Shown piece by piece: positions 1 to 11,101 of a stretch of DNA of 64,000 nucleotides (within the stretch, counting starts at the first letter, position 1; every line of letters begins with the position of its first letter). The position numbers and the translations under genes were made by a program. The DNA is from Thunnus maccoyii (taxonomy: Eukaryota > Chordata > Actinopteri > Scombriformes > Scombridae): NCBI RefSeq assembly GCF_910596095.1, contig NC_056545.1:27365067-27429066 (forward strand), read 5' to 3'. The notes beneath the pieces are model-generated. The model ran no database searches and had not been told where the DNA came from. It worked only from the letters and a program-made list of their open reading frames with translations.

Positions 1-1811
1 ACACACAATATGTAATCTAAATAACAGTATTATATACAGATGTGTGTGTGGGGTGTGTATGTGTGTCTATGTGTGAGGACAAAAACAAAAATGGTTGACT
101 AGGACTCAAAATGGCAGCTGGGACTGCATTGTGTGTGAACAAAGGCAAACTAAAAAACAGTATGGCTGAAAAAGGAAAAACTACAAACGAGGTGGCGGAA
201 TCAAAGATAGCCACTGGGACCGCATGGTGTGTGAGAGAGCGTGGGTGTTTCTTTGTTCTGCCTCCATGTGTTCGAGCATGAACACACCTGTTAGCTCAGA
301 AACAAAAGTTGCATGCAAGGCCTAGTGCTATGAATACATGTGTGGAGCATAAACTAATATCAGCTTAGCAGTGTTGCTATTCAACAACCTAACCATGAAC
401 AGGACATCATAACAATAAAGCTCAGTGAATACATTAACTAAACAATACATGTACATTGACAAAATTGAACAACTCTTATGCTTAGCCATGTGCTGATGCT
501 ATGCCCTTGCATCTTCTGCCATTAAGAGAAGAGTTCTGTGTGTGTCTGCTGTGAGCAGGCCACACAAGAGAGCAGAGAGCTAAGCAGCGCCCTCAGCTGC
601 AGTGAAGAGAAGAGAGTTGCTGCTCTCTTCTCAGAGGGCCAGCTGACCCTTTTAATTACCTAGTGACATCATGTAGGGTCACAGGTCACACTGACCAGTG
701 GTGATTGGAGAAGGGTCCATAAGCATCAGGTTATAGTTACAGGAAGTGAATGGAGGAGAGGTGTAACTTTCACATTTTTGGTCTCAGGATTTCACTTGAT
801 GTGTGATCCTAAGAGCACAAATATACATGTACAGTCCATAGCTGAAAGAGTTCATTTGTCAGTTCATTCAAGTTTGTAACATCTGGGCAGTTCATTAAGC
901 AACCAGACATTTGTCAACACTATCTATCTTGGCTAAGGAGGAACAGTCATCAAGTTCCAAAAACAAAATCCAGACAAACAACTACAACAATGGCATAGTA
1001 TAAAATAAACAATCTGTGTTTCTCATTATTCATCAAGGTTAACAAAAATAGGAATATTAGTAGTGTAAATTTGTTAAGGTGAGATACAGAGAGAGTGGCA
1101 CCTAGAGTGATAAGGCCATTTCTGAAGTGTCTAAGAGTGTTTGTTGGTTCACTCACTGGATCAGATACTGATATATACTGATATACTGACTACTCAATAT
1201 AGTACTCAGTCCGATCTTTGCAGACTTTTCAGTTTTGTTCTACAGGCAGGTGTTGCTCCGGAAGAGTGTCACCAGATTTTCCAAAATCTCAGTCCTATCT
1301 ATATCATGGTTTTTGTTTGAGAGTCTGGTAATGTCCTAAACTTATGTTGGATAAGGACATGTGTATGACTAGCTCTGTAAAGTCATAATGGGGTGTCCTA
1401 TGCTTGTGTTTTGCAATAGTGATCTTACTGACAAAAATACTAACAAGTGTACTTGCAAAGTTGGACAGTGGTATCTGAGGCAAATCAGAATTTAAGTTTT
1501 TTTCAGCTAATAGTAAGATGTGTGGCTATCACTGAGTTCATAATTATTCAGTTTGCTGCTGTTGCTGACAAACCCAAGTTTACCTATGTAAGATATCCTG
1601 AGCTAGCATCTGTCTTACTTAGAACAGGGGTGGACTGTGTTGTTAGCAATGACTGTGAGGAGTGAACTCTGGAGCTCTTGTGCAGCACAAGCACAAGTTG
1701 TGCTTCAAGTTTTTCTTAACTTGTGGCTCAGGGCTGTAATGCTCTGGGTAGCCAGAGGCAGGGAGGCATTCAGTGCGGCTGTGAGGATGATCTTTTGAGG
1801 CAGTGGACCTA

Positions 1812-1905
1812 TGTAAGTAAGTCAGTAAAATTTATTTATATAGCGCTTTTCATAGACATTAGTCACAAAGTGCTTTACATGAGCATGATGCAACAAACAA
1901 AAAGA
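1812..1905 (+). repeat. Teleost SINE/LINE 3'-tail type repeat
   Basis: The motif TTTATTTATATAGCGCTTTT, followed about 25 bases on by AAGTGCTTTACA, is a signature seen at the 3' end of many dispersed fish retroelements. It is preceded by a GTAAGTAAGT run that is also common in these copies. A similar, more decayed tail lies at about 54170-54245. Identification is by eye only. Confidence 0.6.
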
Positions 1906-2781
1906 AAGAGATCAAAACAGATGAGGTGACCTCCCAAGTCACTTGATTAAAAAGTGCAAAATTAACAAACACAATACACAAAAACCCCCCACAATCTGCA
2001 GTAAAAAAAATACACAATAAAAACATAAAATGCTGACTTGGTGTTTACAGGTTACCCAAACACCTGTCTAAACAGGTGTGTAACCTGTGTAACAGGTGTG
2101 TTCGGCGCTTCAGTGTTTGAGTTGGCAGGCGCAGTTGTTTTCCCCTTCGCTTTTGAAGTGACAATAGTTTCCCAAGCCATCTGTGTCATCTTCTTTATCT
2201 CGTGCATTGAGAGATTACTTTGATGTGTCATAAGCACAACATGAGAGTGTATGCACAGATGACGGTTCTGCAAGAACAAGGACTTAAAGGTGGAGTTTTC
2301 TTCTAAACCTAGTGAATTCTTGCCTTGGAAGTATGCATGCCTCAAATGTTGGTAATAATCTCTGGGATGCTCATGATGGGAATGTTTAATTTGGAAGGCT
2401 ACAACAATTGATGTGGTCTCATCAGTAGTGAAGAAAGTTCTTCTATTAGTGCTTGATGGAGCTCTTTGTATTCAGATGGGGAAAGTCAATTAAATTGTTC
2501 ATTCTGGTACCATGAAGCAATGTGGTTGGCTATGGTGTCATGTTGGCGGACACCTTGTAGTGTAGTTTGGGAGGTATACTAGCCTAACCAAACAATGTGG
2601 TGGCCTACATGCCAAAATCATGATTTAGACACCAAAGTAGCAGGAGTTGTATCAGTGTACAACAAAATTGAAACACTTGATTTTGTCAGAAGCATTTGAT
2701 TTTAAAGGTACAGATAAGCTCTACAGACATTTAGTTGAATGTGGTGTATGTCATTACTTGACATCTTTTGATTATATTTGA

Positions 2782-2941
2782 CATTTGTTTGAAATTTTGG
2801 CAAGTACTTTTTTCAAGGTATTTTCTTGCTTTCTTGTTGAGAGAAGATTGATACCACTCTTATGTCAGAGGATGGAATCAATCTTCTCATCTAACTCTCT
2901 GCAAGAAAGCAATAAGCATATCTCTCAAAATGTCAAACTAC
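2782..2941. repeat. Collapsed fold-back (long inverted repeat) element
   Basis: The left half contains a TTCTTGCTTTCTTG-like tract, then GAGAAGATTGATACCACTCT. The right half carries the reverse complements (CAATCTTCTCATCTAACTCT, then GCAAGAAAGCAATAAGCATA). These are the two ends of a fish fold-back family of which fuller copies lie at 37766-38093 and 34431-35293. Here nearly all of the interior is missing. Confidence 0.6.
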
Positions 2942-3015
2942 TGCTTTATCCACAATGAATAAATGACACCCTGTTAATTGCCTTTGCCGTCCCCCCACCT
3001 ACCACCACCTTCTAG

Positions 3016-3270
3016 CTCCTCCCAGCATCTCCAGTTTAGAGTTGGCCAATGTCACTGGAACCTCCTTCTGTGTGACCTGGTCCAGCCAGTTTCAGACAAA
3101 CCAGACCTATCGGGTTGTTCTAACCCAGAGGTCAGAGGTCAATATGTGGGAGACCAGTCACACCATGATGGAAGTGAGGGGACTGCTGCCTGGAGTGCTC
3201 TACAATGTTACTGTCACACCTTGCGTTTGTGGAAGCCAAGGAAACACCCTTCATATATTGGTCAGAACTG
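3016..3270 (+). CDS. umodl1: umodl1-like exon: fibronectin type III domain
   Basis: Acceptor CTAG|CT and donor ACTG|GTAAGA. It starts with the last two bases of a codon and ends in phase 1. It encodes a complete FN3 fold: PPSISSLELANVTGTSF, a conserved CVTW strand, YRVVL, and LLPGVLYNVTVTP before the domain end. Several NxT/S sequons are present. Only a TTG stands near the front, so translation must start in an earlier exon. Confidence 0.8.
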
Positions 3271-6200
3271 GTAAGAACTGTGCACACAAAACTAAGATGA
3301 TTGTGAACGACTTTGATCTCATTTTATCATATACAGCAGTCTCATGGTGCCATCACTTGTACACAAAACTGAACTTGTTTCATTTAATAAGATATACAGG
3401 AAAAGAGGCTATGTTGTACATTCACACCTTATAGTAAATTTTGCTTAATGCATTTTGTCATGACCTACTATTAGAGTTTTAATGATAATCTAACCTAAAG
3501 GATGATACAAACATAGCAAATTCAGAAAGGAAAGGAAAGGAACTATTAAAATAAGATATGATAAAATCACTGATTACTACCCTCAAGGAAGAACAAAAGG
3601 GATACAATTGCCCTAAATGACTAATATGCAATAAAGAAAAGAGTCCTTTTTTAACCAATAAGCCCAGGGCTGGTAAGAGGGCTGATATTTAATTTGGAAA
3701 ATGTGTCTATTGTACCAAGAAAGACTTTTCTTTATAGATGCTCAGACTCTTGACGCCACTGCGCGACTTACCAAAATCCAGTTCACTGCTGACCTGCAGA
3801 CCACCAGCAGTCAGGCCTACAAAAACCTCTCTGAGAGCATTATAGAGGAGGTAGGTGTGCTATGAGGATTATCAGAATGTGGTCTTTGAATAGAATGTAT
3901 CTAAAAATCCTTAAATTTCCACACACAATAAACATGTCAATTTCAATGAGTGAACATGACAAGTGTTATTGTTTCATCCATTATTATTCTGACTGTGAGT
4001 GATTTTTCCTTGCCACCAACAGATCTACCAGTCTCTGTCTCCAGAGATGAAGGCCATGGTGGATTCAGGCCAGGTGAGAATCGAGATCAGAAGCTTTTCC
4101 CCAGGCAGTGTGGTGGTCAATTTCAGCATTATCCTCATCCCCAATCAAGGCCAAGACATCAGAAATGTGTCCACAGCTCTGCTTTACTCCCTGATGAACA
4201 GCTCCAAATACTCTGTGGATGAAAACAACACAAGCATAAATGGTACATATCTTTACCTTCTGTGTTCTAACTAGGTGTCTGTGAAACTGAACTGGTAGGT
4301 ATAAAGCAAAAGAAAAAGAGAGTGCATTAAAGAAAAATCTGGAAATGTATCTTGTGAGTCAAAAATATTTTAGTAAAAAGATGGACAAAGATGCTACTTT
4401 CAGTAACTTTCAGCAAAATCTAAGTTTGATTTTACACACACATAAGGTTAGTACTACTCAACTTGTGAAAACAGTTGTATAATATATTCTGTGGCTATGG
4501 GGGAAGCTTTCCAAAGTTTGAAAAAAGAACACTGAGGATGCCATCAGGGTTATCGCGGCTTTGCCTTGGAGACTTCAGATTCTTAACAGAAAGCCTGCGT
4601 TACAAACTGAGGGCAGGAGTTTGAAAGATGTAGGCATTTACCAGGAAGGGAGGGTATACCAAATAACACTTTCAGCACTGTGCATTGTGGAAACTGTAGG
4701 ATTGTGTTGTATTTGGATCTTGACCCATACCAGACCAGGGCCTAAAATACAAGATATCCCAGCCTGTGCTACCTCAGTTTTGATCTTTTTTATTTCATTT
4801 TTTTAACAGCTCTTTGTGTTTGCAGAACAGATGTTTCTTTCTGTTTTGTTCTATAAAGCTATAACCTTTTAAAAGAGATTTGCAAAAGTGTCAGGCATAC
4901 TAAAATGTAGTGCAGGGGTTTATTCGTGTCAGATTTTCAAGTGGGAACCATTTGTAGCCAGAAACCTAGAGTACATTACCTAAGAACAAAAGAGAGCATG
5001 ACTTATTGAGCCAAAATATTTTGTTTTTTGTAGATTATGATGAATGTGCTTCAGGCGGAAATGACTGTTCCCTGTGGGCTACATGTACAAACACCTGGGC
5101 TTCCTACATGTGTGTTTGTAAGGATGGATTTATAGACAGCAACTCACAAAGGCCTGGAAGAGCCTGTCAAGGTAGTGTCTCACAATCTGATAGTGGTTAG
5201 ATTATTTGCAATAATAATAACAGCATATCTTTGCATTTTGTAACCAGAGTGTCTTCTCCTCTGCAGCTACCTTGGAGACAACGACACCACCACTGCCACC
5301 AACAACATTATTTTCAGTTAGCACTACCACTTTTTCTCAAATAACACTCTCAAGCAGTGATCCAACTTTAACCACTACAACCACTGCAGTCAGATCTACC
5401 ACATTGATTTCAACCACTTCTACAACCACACAAACTGTTGCTACTACAGGAGTCCCAGTTGTAACCACTGCCCCAACCACCACCTCCTCTACTCCTACAA
5501 TCCCCTCTACCACCTCTACTCCCCCTATAACCACATCTACTGCCCCTATAACTACCTCTACTGCTCCTACAACCACCTCTACTGCCCCTACAACCACCTC
5601 TACTGCACCAGCAACCACCTCTACTACCCCTACAACCACCTTTACTGCTCCTACAACCACTTCTACTGCCCCTACAACCACCTCTGCTGTCCCTACAACC
5701 ACCTCTACTGCACTAGCAGCCACCTCTACTACCCCTACAACCACCTCTACTGCACCAGCAACCACTTTTACTGCACCAGCAGTAACCTCTACTGCCCCTA
5801 TACCCACCTCTACTGCACCAGCAACCACCTCAACTGCCCCCACAACCACCTCTACTGCACTAGTAGCCACCTCCACTGCCCCTACAACCACCTCTACTGC
5901 ACCAGCAGTCACCTCTACTGCCCCTATAACTATCTCTACTGCACCAGCAACCACCTCTACTGCCCCTTCGGTCTCCTCTACTGCACCAACAATCACATCT
6001 ACTGCCCGAACAACCACCTCTACTACCCCAACAACCACCTCTACTGCACCAACAACCACTTCTACTACCTCAACAACCACCAATCCTTCAACGCCATACA
6101 TGACTTCTACCCCTACAACCACCATCACCAACCCCACTACCACCACTACAGCTTCTACAACTAATGCGCCTGCCATTAGAACTGCCATCAATGCCTCTAT

Positions 6201-9200
6201 AGGGGCCATTTCAGTCCAGTGCAGGGTTGCTGCCATCACTGTGACAGTTGCCAAAGACTTTCTACTGAGCAGCAAGATCCGGGAGAGTGCCTTGTACCTG
6301 GGCCAGCAGGAATGTGGTGTCAACAGCAGCAATGCCACCCATGCCCAGCTGACCGTAGCATGGGATGAGTGTGTCACTAGACTTGTGCATGTAAGTTTTT
6401 TTTTTCTTCTGAAAAATTGTTGCAAGAAGGAAACTTTTGCATCTTCCCACACTCTTACATATTTTGTAGATACTATACTTGCCACTTTTGTGAAACTGAA
6501 GTGCATTAGCCCTGAAAATAACCCAAACTGCTTCCAACATCTGGTATTTTAGAATGACACCTACTACACAGCATCTGTAACCCTGTTCAACACCATGGAT
6601 CCATACATCTTACCCAGTGGAACAGTGGAGGTACCCAGAATACGTCTAGAGGTTCCCGTCATGTGTACCTACATGAGGAGCATGCTCATGTCTGCAGACT
6701 TCGGCTCCATGGGGTACGCTCCACTTGATGTCATGATTACTCAGAATACCAGCATTCCCTGCACAACAAAACTCCTGCACACCACTATACAACACACCCA
6801 AGTCCTTAATAATTACAGCTTTACTTTTGAGTTTGACTGAACACCCCAAAAACAATAATGAACAAAGTTGAAAACTAATGTAAAATTTGAAGATTTCTTT
6901 CAGTGTTTTACAGTTGTATGGACGCTGTATATGTTTTTTTTCTGACCCATCTCCAGGTATGACATGATCAAAGATGTCATCACTGGCTCCGGGTCATTCC
7001 AGGTGACTGTGCAGTTGATGAACGGTACAGTGCCTCTACCCCACAACTACAGCTTGTCCTCAGAGGAGGCTGTGGTGGTGGAGGTCAGCCTCAACACCTC
7101 TTCACAGAAGATTAAAGTAGTTATCAACATGTGCTGGGCCACCCCGACCCCAAACTCTGCAGACACCAATCGGTACATCTTCCTGGACAACAGGTCTGTT
7201 TCTGTCTACAGTACTATGTGTACTTAGATTACATTATTCTCAGTAATAAATGTACTCTTTCTCTACCGTTTTTACAATTTTTGCTGTTACATTTACTAAT
7301 TATTGACTTATACTATTACTACCACTACTATAACCACTACTTCAGAGTGTCTCAACCGTGGGGTTGGGACCTCACATGAGGTCACTTGATATGCCTATAT
7401 GGGGCCCTATAAGATTTCAAATAATTACATATTGACGATTGATTGAGAATATGGCAAGATTCAGTATTTGTTAGATAGGTATGAAATACATGTGTATCTT
7501 GAAAATAAAATACTATTATAACTGACACTCTAATGGCTGGGGCGATAAGGCCTTTGGGACCTAGAAATAGGCAAAAAAGTTTGAAATACCATGCGCTACT
7601 TCATATGATGTAGTGCAGCGTGAGGTCTATAATTTGGTTTATAGTAAGACCCCCCCATGCTTTAAAGTAAGACTATTTAACTTTTGGTTAACAGCTGTGA
7701 ACACAAATGACAAAGACAGGATAATGTTAAAAGCTAAAACAGAGTGTAACGATGGCAAAAATAGAGAAGAGTCATTAAATCAACAAACTGAATCCGAAGT
7801 GTCCGACATTAAGCAATGTCTATCTAAAGCTTTTTAACAATAGCTAACATTAGCCATCATAAGATCATATAGTTCACTTCATAGAGTATTGAATTGAGCA
7901 ATATGTATTGTGTTTGTTTACTTATGAATTCAACTTTTCATTAAGTAAGTAAGAGCAAGAATGTGCTATTTCCTCTTAGAAAATATCATAGTCTCACTTT
8001 AATCATGATGAATCAAACATAAAATTCAGTTTTTCAACAAACAAGCTAGTCAAGAGGCTAAACTGTCTTGCTGCTAATTTAAAGGGAAACTCTTCAAAGA
8101 AGAATGACCACTCTTAACTCTTAGTATAAATTCACAGTATGCTACAGTTTTACTTTTTGAATTTGAACCAGCTTCTCCTAAAACCTAAAACCAGTTAGTT
8201 ATAGGTGCTCTGCAGAGATAGAACAACTCTGCACCAGTGGTGATTTTACTGGGATATATGCACATATCCTAAATTAGAAAAGGAAGCCCTACATTTAGGT
8301 AAAACTCATTTGCAATATCTCTAAACCTCATCGTCAGTAACTCAATGTCAATGGCTGACTCAAAAAAGTGTCATTTGACATCATCAAGTCAAATCATAGC
8401 AGCAAAACAGTTGTCTATAGATGTCAAACATCACTGGCATACAATACCAGTCAAAAGTTTGGACACATTTTTTCATTCGTGGGAATGGGAAGGTGTGTCC
8501 AAACTTTTGACTGGTACTGTATGTGAAATGTAAATTCTGTTATTACAACTTGAATTTCATTATGGATTGTCATTTAATTGAGTTGAGAGTAAAAAAAAAA
8601 TCTGATTCAGTTTTTCAGTGTCTTGTCTGTTCTCCACAGATGCTCCCTGAACCAATACACCAAAGTGTTGATGAATGGGAATTCCAGCACATCCCGTGTG
8701 TCTGTACAGATATTCTCCTTCGTCAACCTGAATATGATCTATCTGCACTGCCAGGTGCAGATCTGTGTGCAGATTGGATCTGCTACCTGTGTGCCCGTGA
8801 GTGCTTCCTCTATAGAAAAATGCAGTTACAAGCTTGTGGCTTCAACAAGGTGCTCAACTGCTCTGCTGGTGACATTTATAATTACTTTTGCTTGTGTTTA
8901 CTTTCAGGACTGTGTACAAAGAACATCTCGGTCTTCAAACACAATCGGAGCAGCTGTTGGTTCTACCGGGCCAATACTCAGGTTTGAGAATGGTGAGTAC
9001 TCTTACACAGAATAACAATATCTAACATTTCATATGTGGTTCTGTTAGAAAAGATATATTTTTCAGCTTACATGCTCTGTTGTGCTTAAATTTGAGTCAA
9101 GGATGGGATTTAATTCTAGCTAACAGCTTCTACTCTGCTTCTGACAGACTGGACAGTTTTAGAAGTGGAAAAGCCACCAAGGTCTACAGTATCCATTATA

Positions 9201-9833
9201 AACTTGAGAGTCTCATTTTAGGATTTGAATGGGCTGTTGAATTAGGCCAGTAGTGCTGCTGCCTCTATCATCATTCTGGTGGAGAGGGAAGTTGAAGTAG
9301 ATTGATGTAAAACATACATTTCAAAAAACCCTGAAAAATGTTATAAAATAAATTTAAAGTATTTTATTTGAAGTAAACTGTTTTTTTCATAATAGACTTA
9401 TCAGTTGAATTTAATATTTCAGCTGTTTGATCAGCCTTTGGCCATATTTTACCTCACACTTATGGATGTACTGCCTGCTGTATGTGTGTTTGTTATAAGC
9501 ACTTATAAAAGTCACAGTGTTTATATATCCTCTTTTCCATTTTGCTGTTAAAGTATTAACTTTAGTTATTTTCAGATTAATCCTGTTTTACTTTTCACTG
9601 TGTTTACTGATTTCTGATGCTTCAACCTGACACATATTCTTTCAGAGTCCTTGGAGGAGGAACATAACACTCTGCAGCTAGTTGGACTGTCCTGTCTAGG
9701 AGTCGGTTTGTCGCTCTTCTTCATCATTGGTTTCATCTGCCTTTTCTACTACCAAAGGAATCGCATTGGACACTACAACTTCAGCGTCAAACCCAAGCAG
9801 GAGAACTTCACCTACCTTGTGTTTAACACTTAG
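3016..9833 (+). CDS. umodl1: Uromodulin-like 1-type ZP-domain membrane glycoprotein (5' incomplete, 10 exons)
   Basis: Predicted secretory-pathway, cell-surface glycoprotein whose ZP module should polymerise into extracellular filaments. Coding exons: 3016-3270, 3738-3850, 4023-4242, 5034-5171, 5267-6390, 6553-6713, 6957-7193, 8640-8796, 8908-8992, 9646-9833. All phases close and give about 892 residues of a longer protein. Domain order: FN3 (about 1-85), SEA (86-196), EGF with a DYDECA start (197-242), Thr/Pro/Ser mucin region (243-545), ZP (about 555-803), a dibasic RTSR site (807-810) fitting the consensus cleavage site before release, a hydrophobic patch, one transmembrane helix (842-866) and a 26-residue tail. 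FN3-SEA-EGF-ZP is the arrangement of UMODL1; the mucin insert is not in the mammalian protein as I know it. The N-terminus (signal peptide, EMI/WAP/EGF in UMODL1) is not seen. The symbol is an inference from architecture. Confidence 0.8.
3738..3850 (+). CDS. umodl1: umodl1-like exon: first part of SEA domain
   Basis: Acceptor TTATAG|AT and donor GAG|GTAGGT; 113 bases, phase 1 in and phase 0 out. It encodes DAQTLDATARLTKIQFTA..., then YKNLSESIIEE, a typical SEA-domain beginning. Confidence 0.8.
4023..4242 (+). CDS. umodl1: umodl1-like exon: second part of SEA domain
   Basis: Acceptor CAACAG|ATC and donor AATG|GTACAT; 220 bases. It continues the SEA fold with IYQSLSPEMKAMVDSGQVRI, then FSPGSVVVNFSIIL, and closes with SALLYSL-like helix residues and an NNTSIN sequon. 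The autoproteolytic GSVVV motif of cleaving SEA domains is approximated by PGSVVVNF. Confidence 0.8.
5034..5171 (+). CDS. umodl1: umodl1-like exon: EGF-like domain
   Basis: Acceptor TTTGTAG|AT and donor CAAG|GTAGTG; 138 bases, symmetric phase 1-1. It encodes one six-cysteine EGF module starting DYDECASGGNDC, with CVCKDGF near the end. The DxDEC start resembles calcium-binding EGF modules. Confidence 0.85.
5267..6390 (+). CDS. umodl1: umodl1-like exon: Thr-rich mucin region and start of ZP domain
   Basis: Acceptor CTGCAG|CT and donor CAT|GTAAGT; 1124 bases in one open frame. About 300 residues of Thr/Ser/Pro/Ala, including 27 seven-residue repeats, should be heavily O-glycosylated. The last 70 residues start the ZP-N half, with VQCRV, LGQQECG and AWDEC carrying its cysteines. 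The length of this exon is probably variable between alleles. Confidence 0.85.
5518..6084 (+). repeat. Coding minisatellite, 27 x 21 bp (TAPTTTS-type repeat)
   Basis: In-frame tandem array of a 21-base unit encoding variants of Thr-Ala-Pro-Thr-Thr-Thr-Ser. Counting units by eye gives 27 without a gap, running from TPPITTS to TTSTTTN. Units differ mainly at positions 3-5 (for example TAPAVTS, TALVATS, TAPITIS), which shows divergence rather than recent homogenisation. Confidence 0.9.
6553..6713 (+). CDS. umodl1: umodl1-like exon: ZP-N/ZP linker part
   Basis: Acceptor TTTTAG|AAT and donor ATGGG|GTACGC; 161 bases, ends in phase 2. It encodes NDTYYTASVTLFN, then RIRLEVPVMCTYMRS, the conserved middle of a ZP module. 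The downstream exon completes the Gly codon and reads Tyr-Asp. Confidence 0.85.
6957..7193 (+). CDS. umodl1: umodl1-like exon: ZP-C subdomain, first part
   Basis: Acceptor CTCCAG|G and donor AACAG|GTCTGT; 237 bases. It encodes YDMIKDVITGSGSFQVTVQL, then a VVINMCWATPTP block and YIFLDNR. The CWATP motif with its conserved Cys and Trp is a hallmark of ZP-C domains. Confidence 0.9.
7346..7595. repeat. Probable hAT-type non-autonomous element remnant
   Basis: Lies in the intron after the ZP-C exon. Its left end reads GTCTCAACCGTGGGGTTGGG and its right end AAAAAAGTTTGAAATACCATG, decayed versions of the 'GGTTCTCAAAC' ends of hAT-like elements found intact elsewhere in the window (47210-47494). No coding capacity. 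Confidence 0.4.
8440..8521. mobile_element. Tc1-type palindromic MITE, copy 1
   Basis: 82 bases whose ends are near-perfect inverted repeats: ACCAGTCAAAAGTTTGGACA on the left and its complement TGTCCAAACTTTTGACTGGT on the right. It is bounded by TA on both sides, as expected for Tc1/mariner target duplication. Related copies lie at 29474-29544 and 38384-38453. Confidence 0.75.
8640..8796 (+). CDS. umodl1: umodl1-like exon: ZP-C subdomain, second part
   Basis: Acceptor TCCACAG|A and donor CCC|GTGAGT; 157 bases. It encodes RCSLNQYTKVLMNGNSS, SVQIFSFVN and IYLHCQVQICVQ, the last carrying the paired cysteines of the ZP-C core. Confidence 0.9.
8908..8992 (+). CDS. umodl1: umodl1-like exon: cleavage site and external hydrophobic patch
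   Basis: Acceptor TTTCAG|GAC and donor AATG|GTGAGT; 85 bases. It encodes the last ZP cysteine, then QRTSR, a dibasic-type cleavage consensus (R-x-x-R), followed by a mildly hydrophobic IGAAVGSTGPIL stretch that fits the external hydrophobic patch of ZP polymers. Confidence 0.85.
9646..9833 (+). CDS. umodl1: umodl1-like last exon: transmembrane segment and tail
   Basis: Acceptor TTTCAG|AG; ends in TAG at 9831-9833. It encodes an acidic spacer, a helix of about 25 residues beginning LVGLSCLGVGLSLFF, and a short basic cytoplasmic tail ending LVFNT. A true transmembrane helix, rather than a GPI signal, distinguishes it from uromodulin itself. Confidence 0.9.
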
Positions 9834-9971
9834 AGGTGCAGCAGTACTCCAACAACCAAAGTCACAGTCACAAAAGATAAATGTTGCAGCAGATACATTT
9901 GGTATGTTGTTACAGTTCAACTGCCACTGAGTGGCACTGTTGCACCATTCACACATTGCAAACCTTTGCAC

Positions 9972-10563
9972 ATTAAATGGTTTATGAAGAACACATATTT
10001 ACATTTTACCAGCTCCTCGACATATATTCAATATATTAGAATAATAGAATAGTTTCATGCTGGGTTATCAAATATAGACACTATAAATATTTTATGGATA
10101 TTTTTAAATTAAAATATAAAATAAATATGTATGATTTATTCACATTTTAAAAGTTCAAATGTTTTAAGACACATTTTTCATACATCCATAAACAAACATG
10201 TTCACAATAAGAAACAAGAGATATTAAAACTGCAAAGAATATTTAAGATAATATATTAAGAATATTGAAAAGACCCACTGAGTATGGAGAACATTTCAAT
10301 ACATTGGCAATGCTATGAGTTTGCACTAAACTAGCTTGTATTGTGTATCTCTGTATAAATGATCACGTTCATGTAGTCCAATATGTTTAAAATATACCAT
10401 TTACAATCCTGTTCAAGCACAGTTATCACTTTATTTTCCTTTAGCTGCTATTTTTCTACAATTACAGTTTTAATATTTGTACTGTTACATATCAGAAATA
10501 TTCATTCTACTCTCACTTGTATAAATTCTTTATTTGTGATGTAAGTGCAACGACAATAATAAA
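9972..10563 (+). terminator. Candidate polyadenylation signals of the umodl1-like gene
   Basis: ATTAAA at 9972-9977, AATAAA at 10120-10125 and AATAAA at 10558-10563 follow the stop codon by 140 to 730 bases. The sequence between is AT-rich and non-coding, as expected for a 3' UTR. Which signal is used cannot be told from sequence. Confidence 0.4.
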
Positions 10564-11087
10564 CATGTCCTATATGAGTGCAGACACTTGAGGGTGCTGC
10601 TGACACACTCAGCTCTAAAAAAACAATGCAAGGTGGCTTCTTGCATGCACAGAGATAACATGTTTACATGTTTACAGGAGACGACACAAGGTATGAGGTA
10701 ATATAAGAAGAAGTTGCTATTATAGGCAACATTATGGGATGGGATGGAGGTCGTAGAGGGGGAGGAGGGGTGTCATGTTCTCTGTTAATCAGATCAGTGG
10801 TTAAGAAAAAGATCAGTAGTAAGCCTTTCTCAGTTGAGCAGAGCTGAAGAGGGGGATCCAGCCCCCCCTACACTTCCCATAATCCCACATTGTTGACTAC
10901 AGGGTCATAAATGCAGCTCCTGGATCGACGGCGGGTGGTGAATACTAAACAGGAGAGGCTTTCTCTTTGAGAGGAGGTCCCTGGAGACCTGTGGCGAGGG
11001 GAGGGGGCTTACTACCATCTGGAGGGATGCAACTGCTCTGCCTCCTAATTAACCCATTCAGCCTCGCTGTCTGAGACCTGGCAACCC

Positions 11088-11101
11088 GTTTCCATGGCAA
11101 C
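11088..11101. promoter_or_regulatory. RFX X-box-like site
   Basis: GTTTCCATGGCAAC (reverse GTTGCCATGGAAAC) fits the RFX-family X-box layout of two half sites separated by AT, with one mismatch from GTNRCC-AT-RGYAAC in one half. No gene start is recognised beside it, so a distal element is more likely than a promoter. Confidence 0.4.

Larger units (their letters stand above)
1..3015. other. Upstream non-coding region, 5' flank or intron of the uromodulin-like gene
   Basis: No exon could be assigned with confidence. The first certain exon (3016) begins inside a codon, so at least one coding exon must lie upstream, here or beyond the window. The stretch holds a GT-rich start, a fish SINE/LINE-tail repeat near 1812-1905 and a collapsed fold-back element near 2782-2941. 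One weak exon candidate at 1723-1814 is discussed among the findings. Confidence 0.6.

Noticed and set aside
8523..8987. 154-codon plus-strand ORF over the ZP-C exon
   Set aside because: Wrong frame. The exon read in phase from 8640 gives the conserved ZP-C cysteines, and this ORF runs through the splice sites at 8640, 8797 and 8908.
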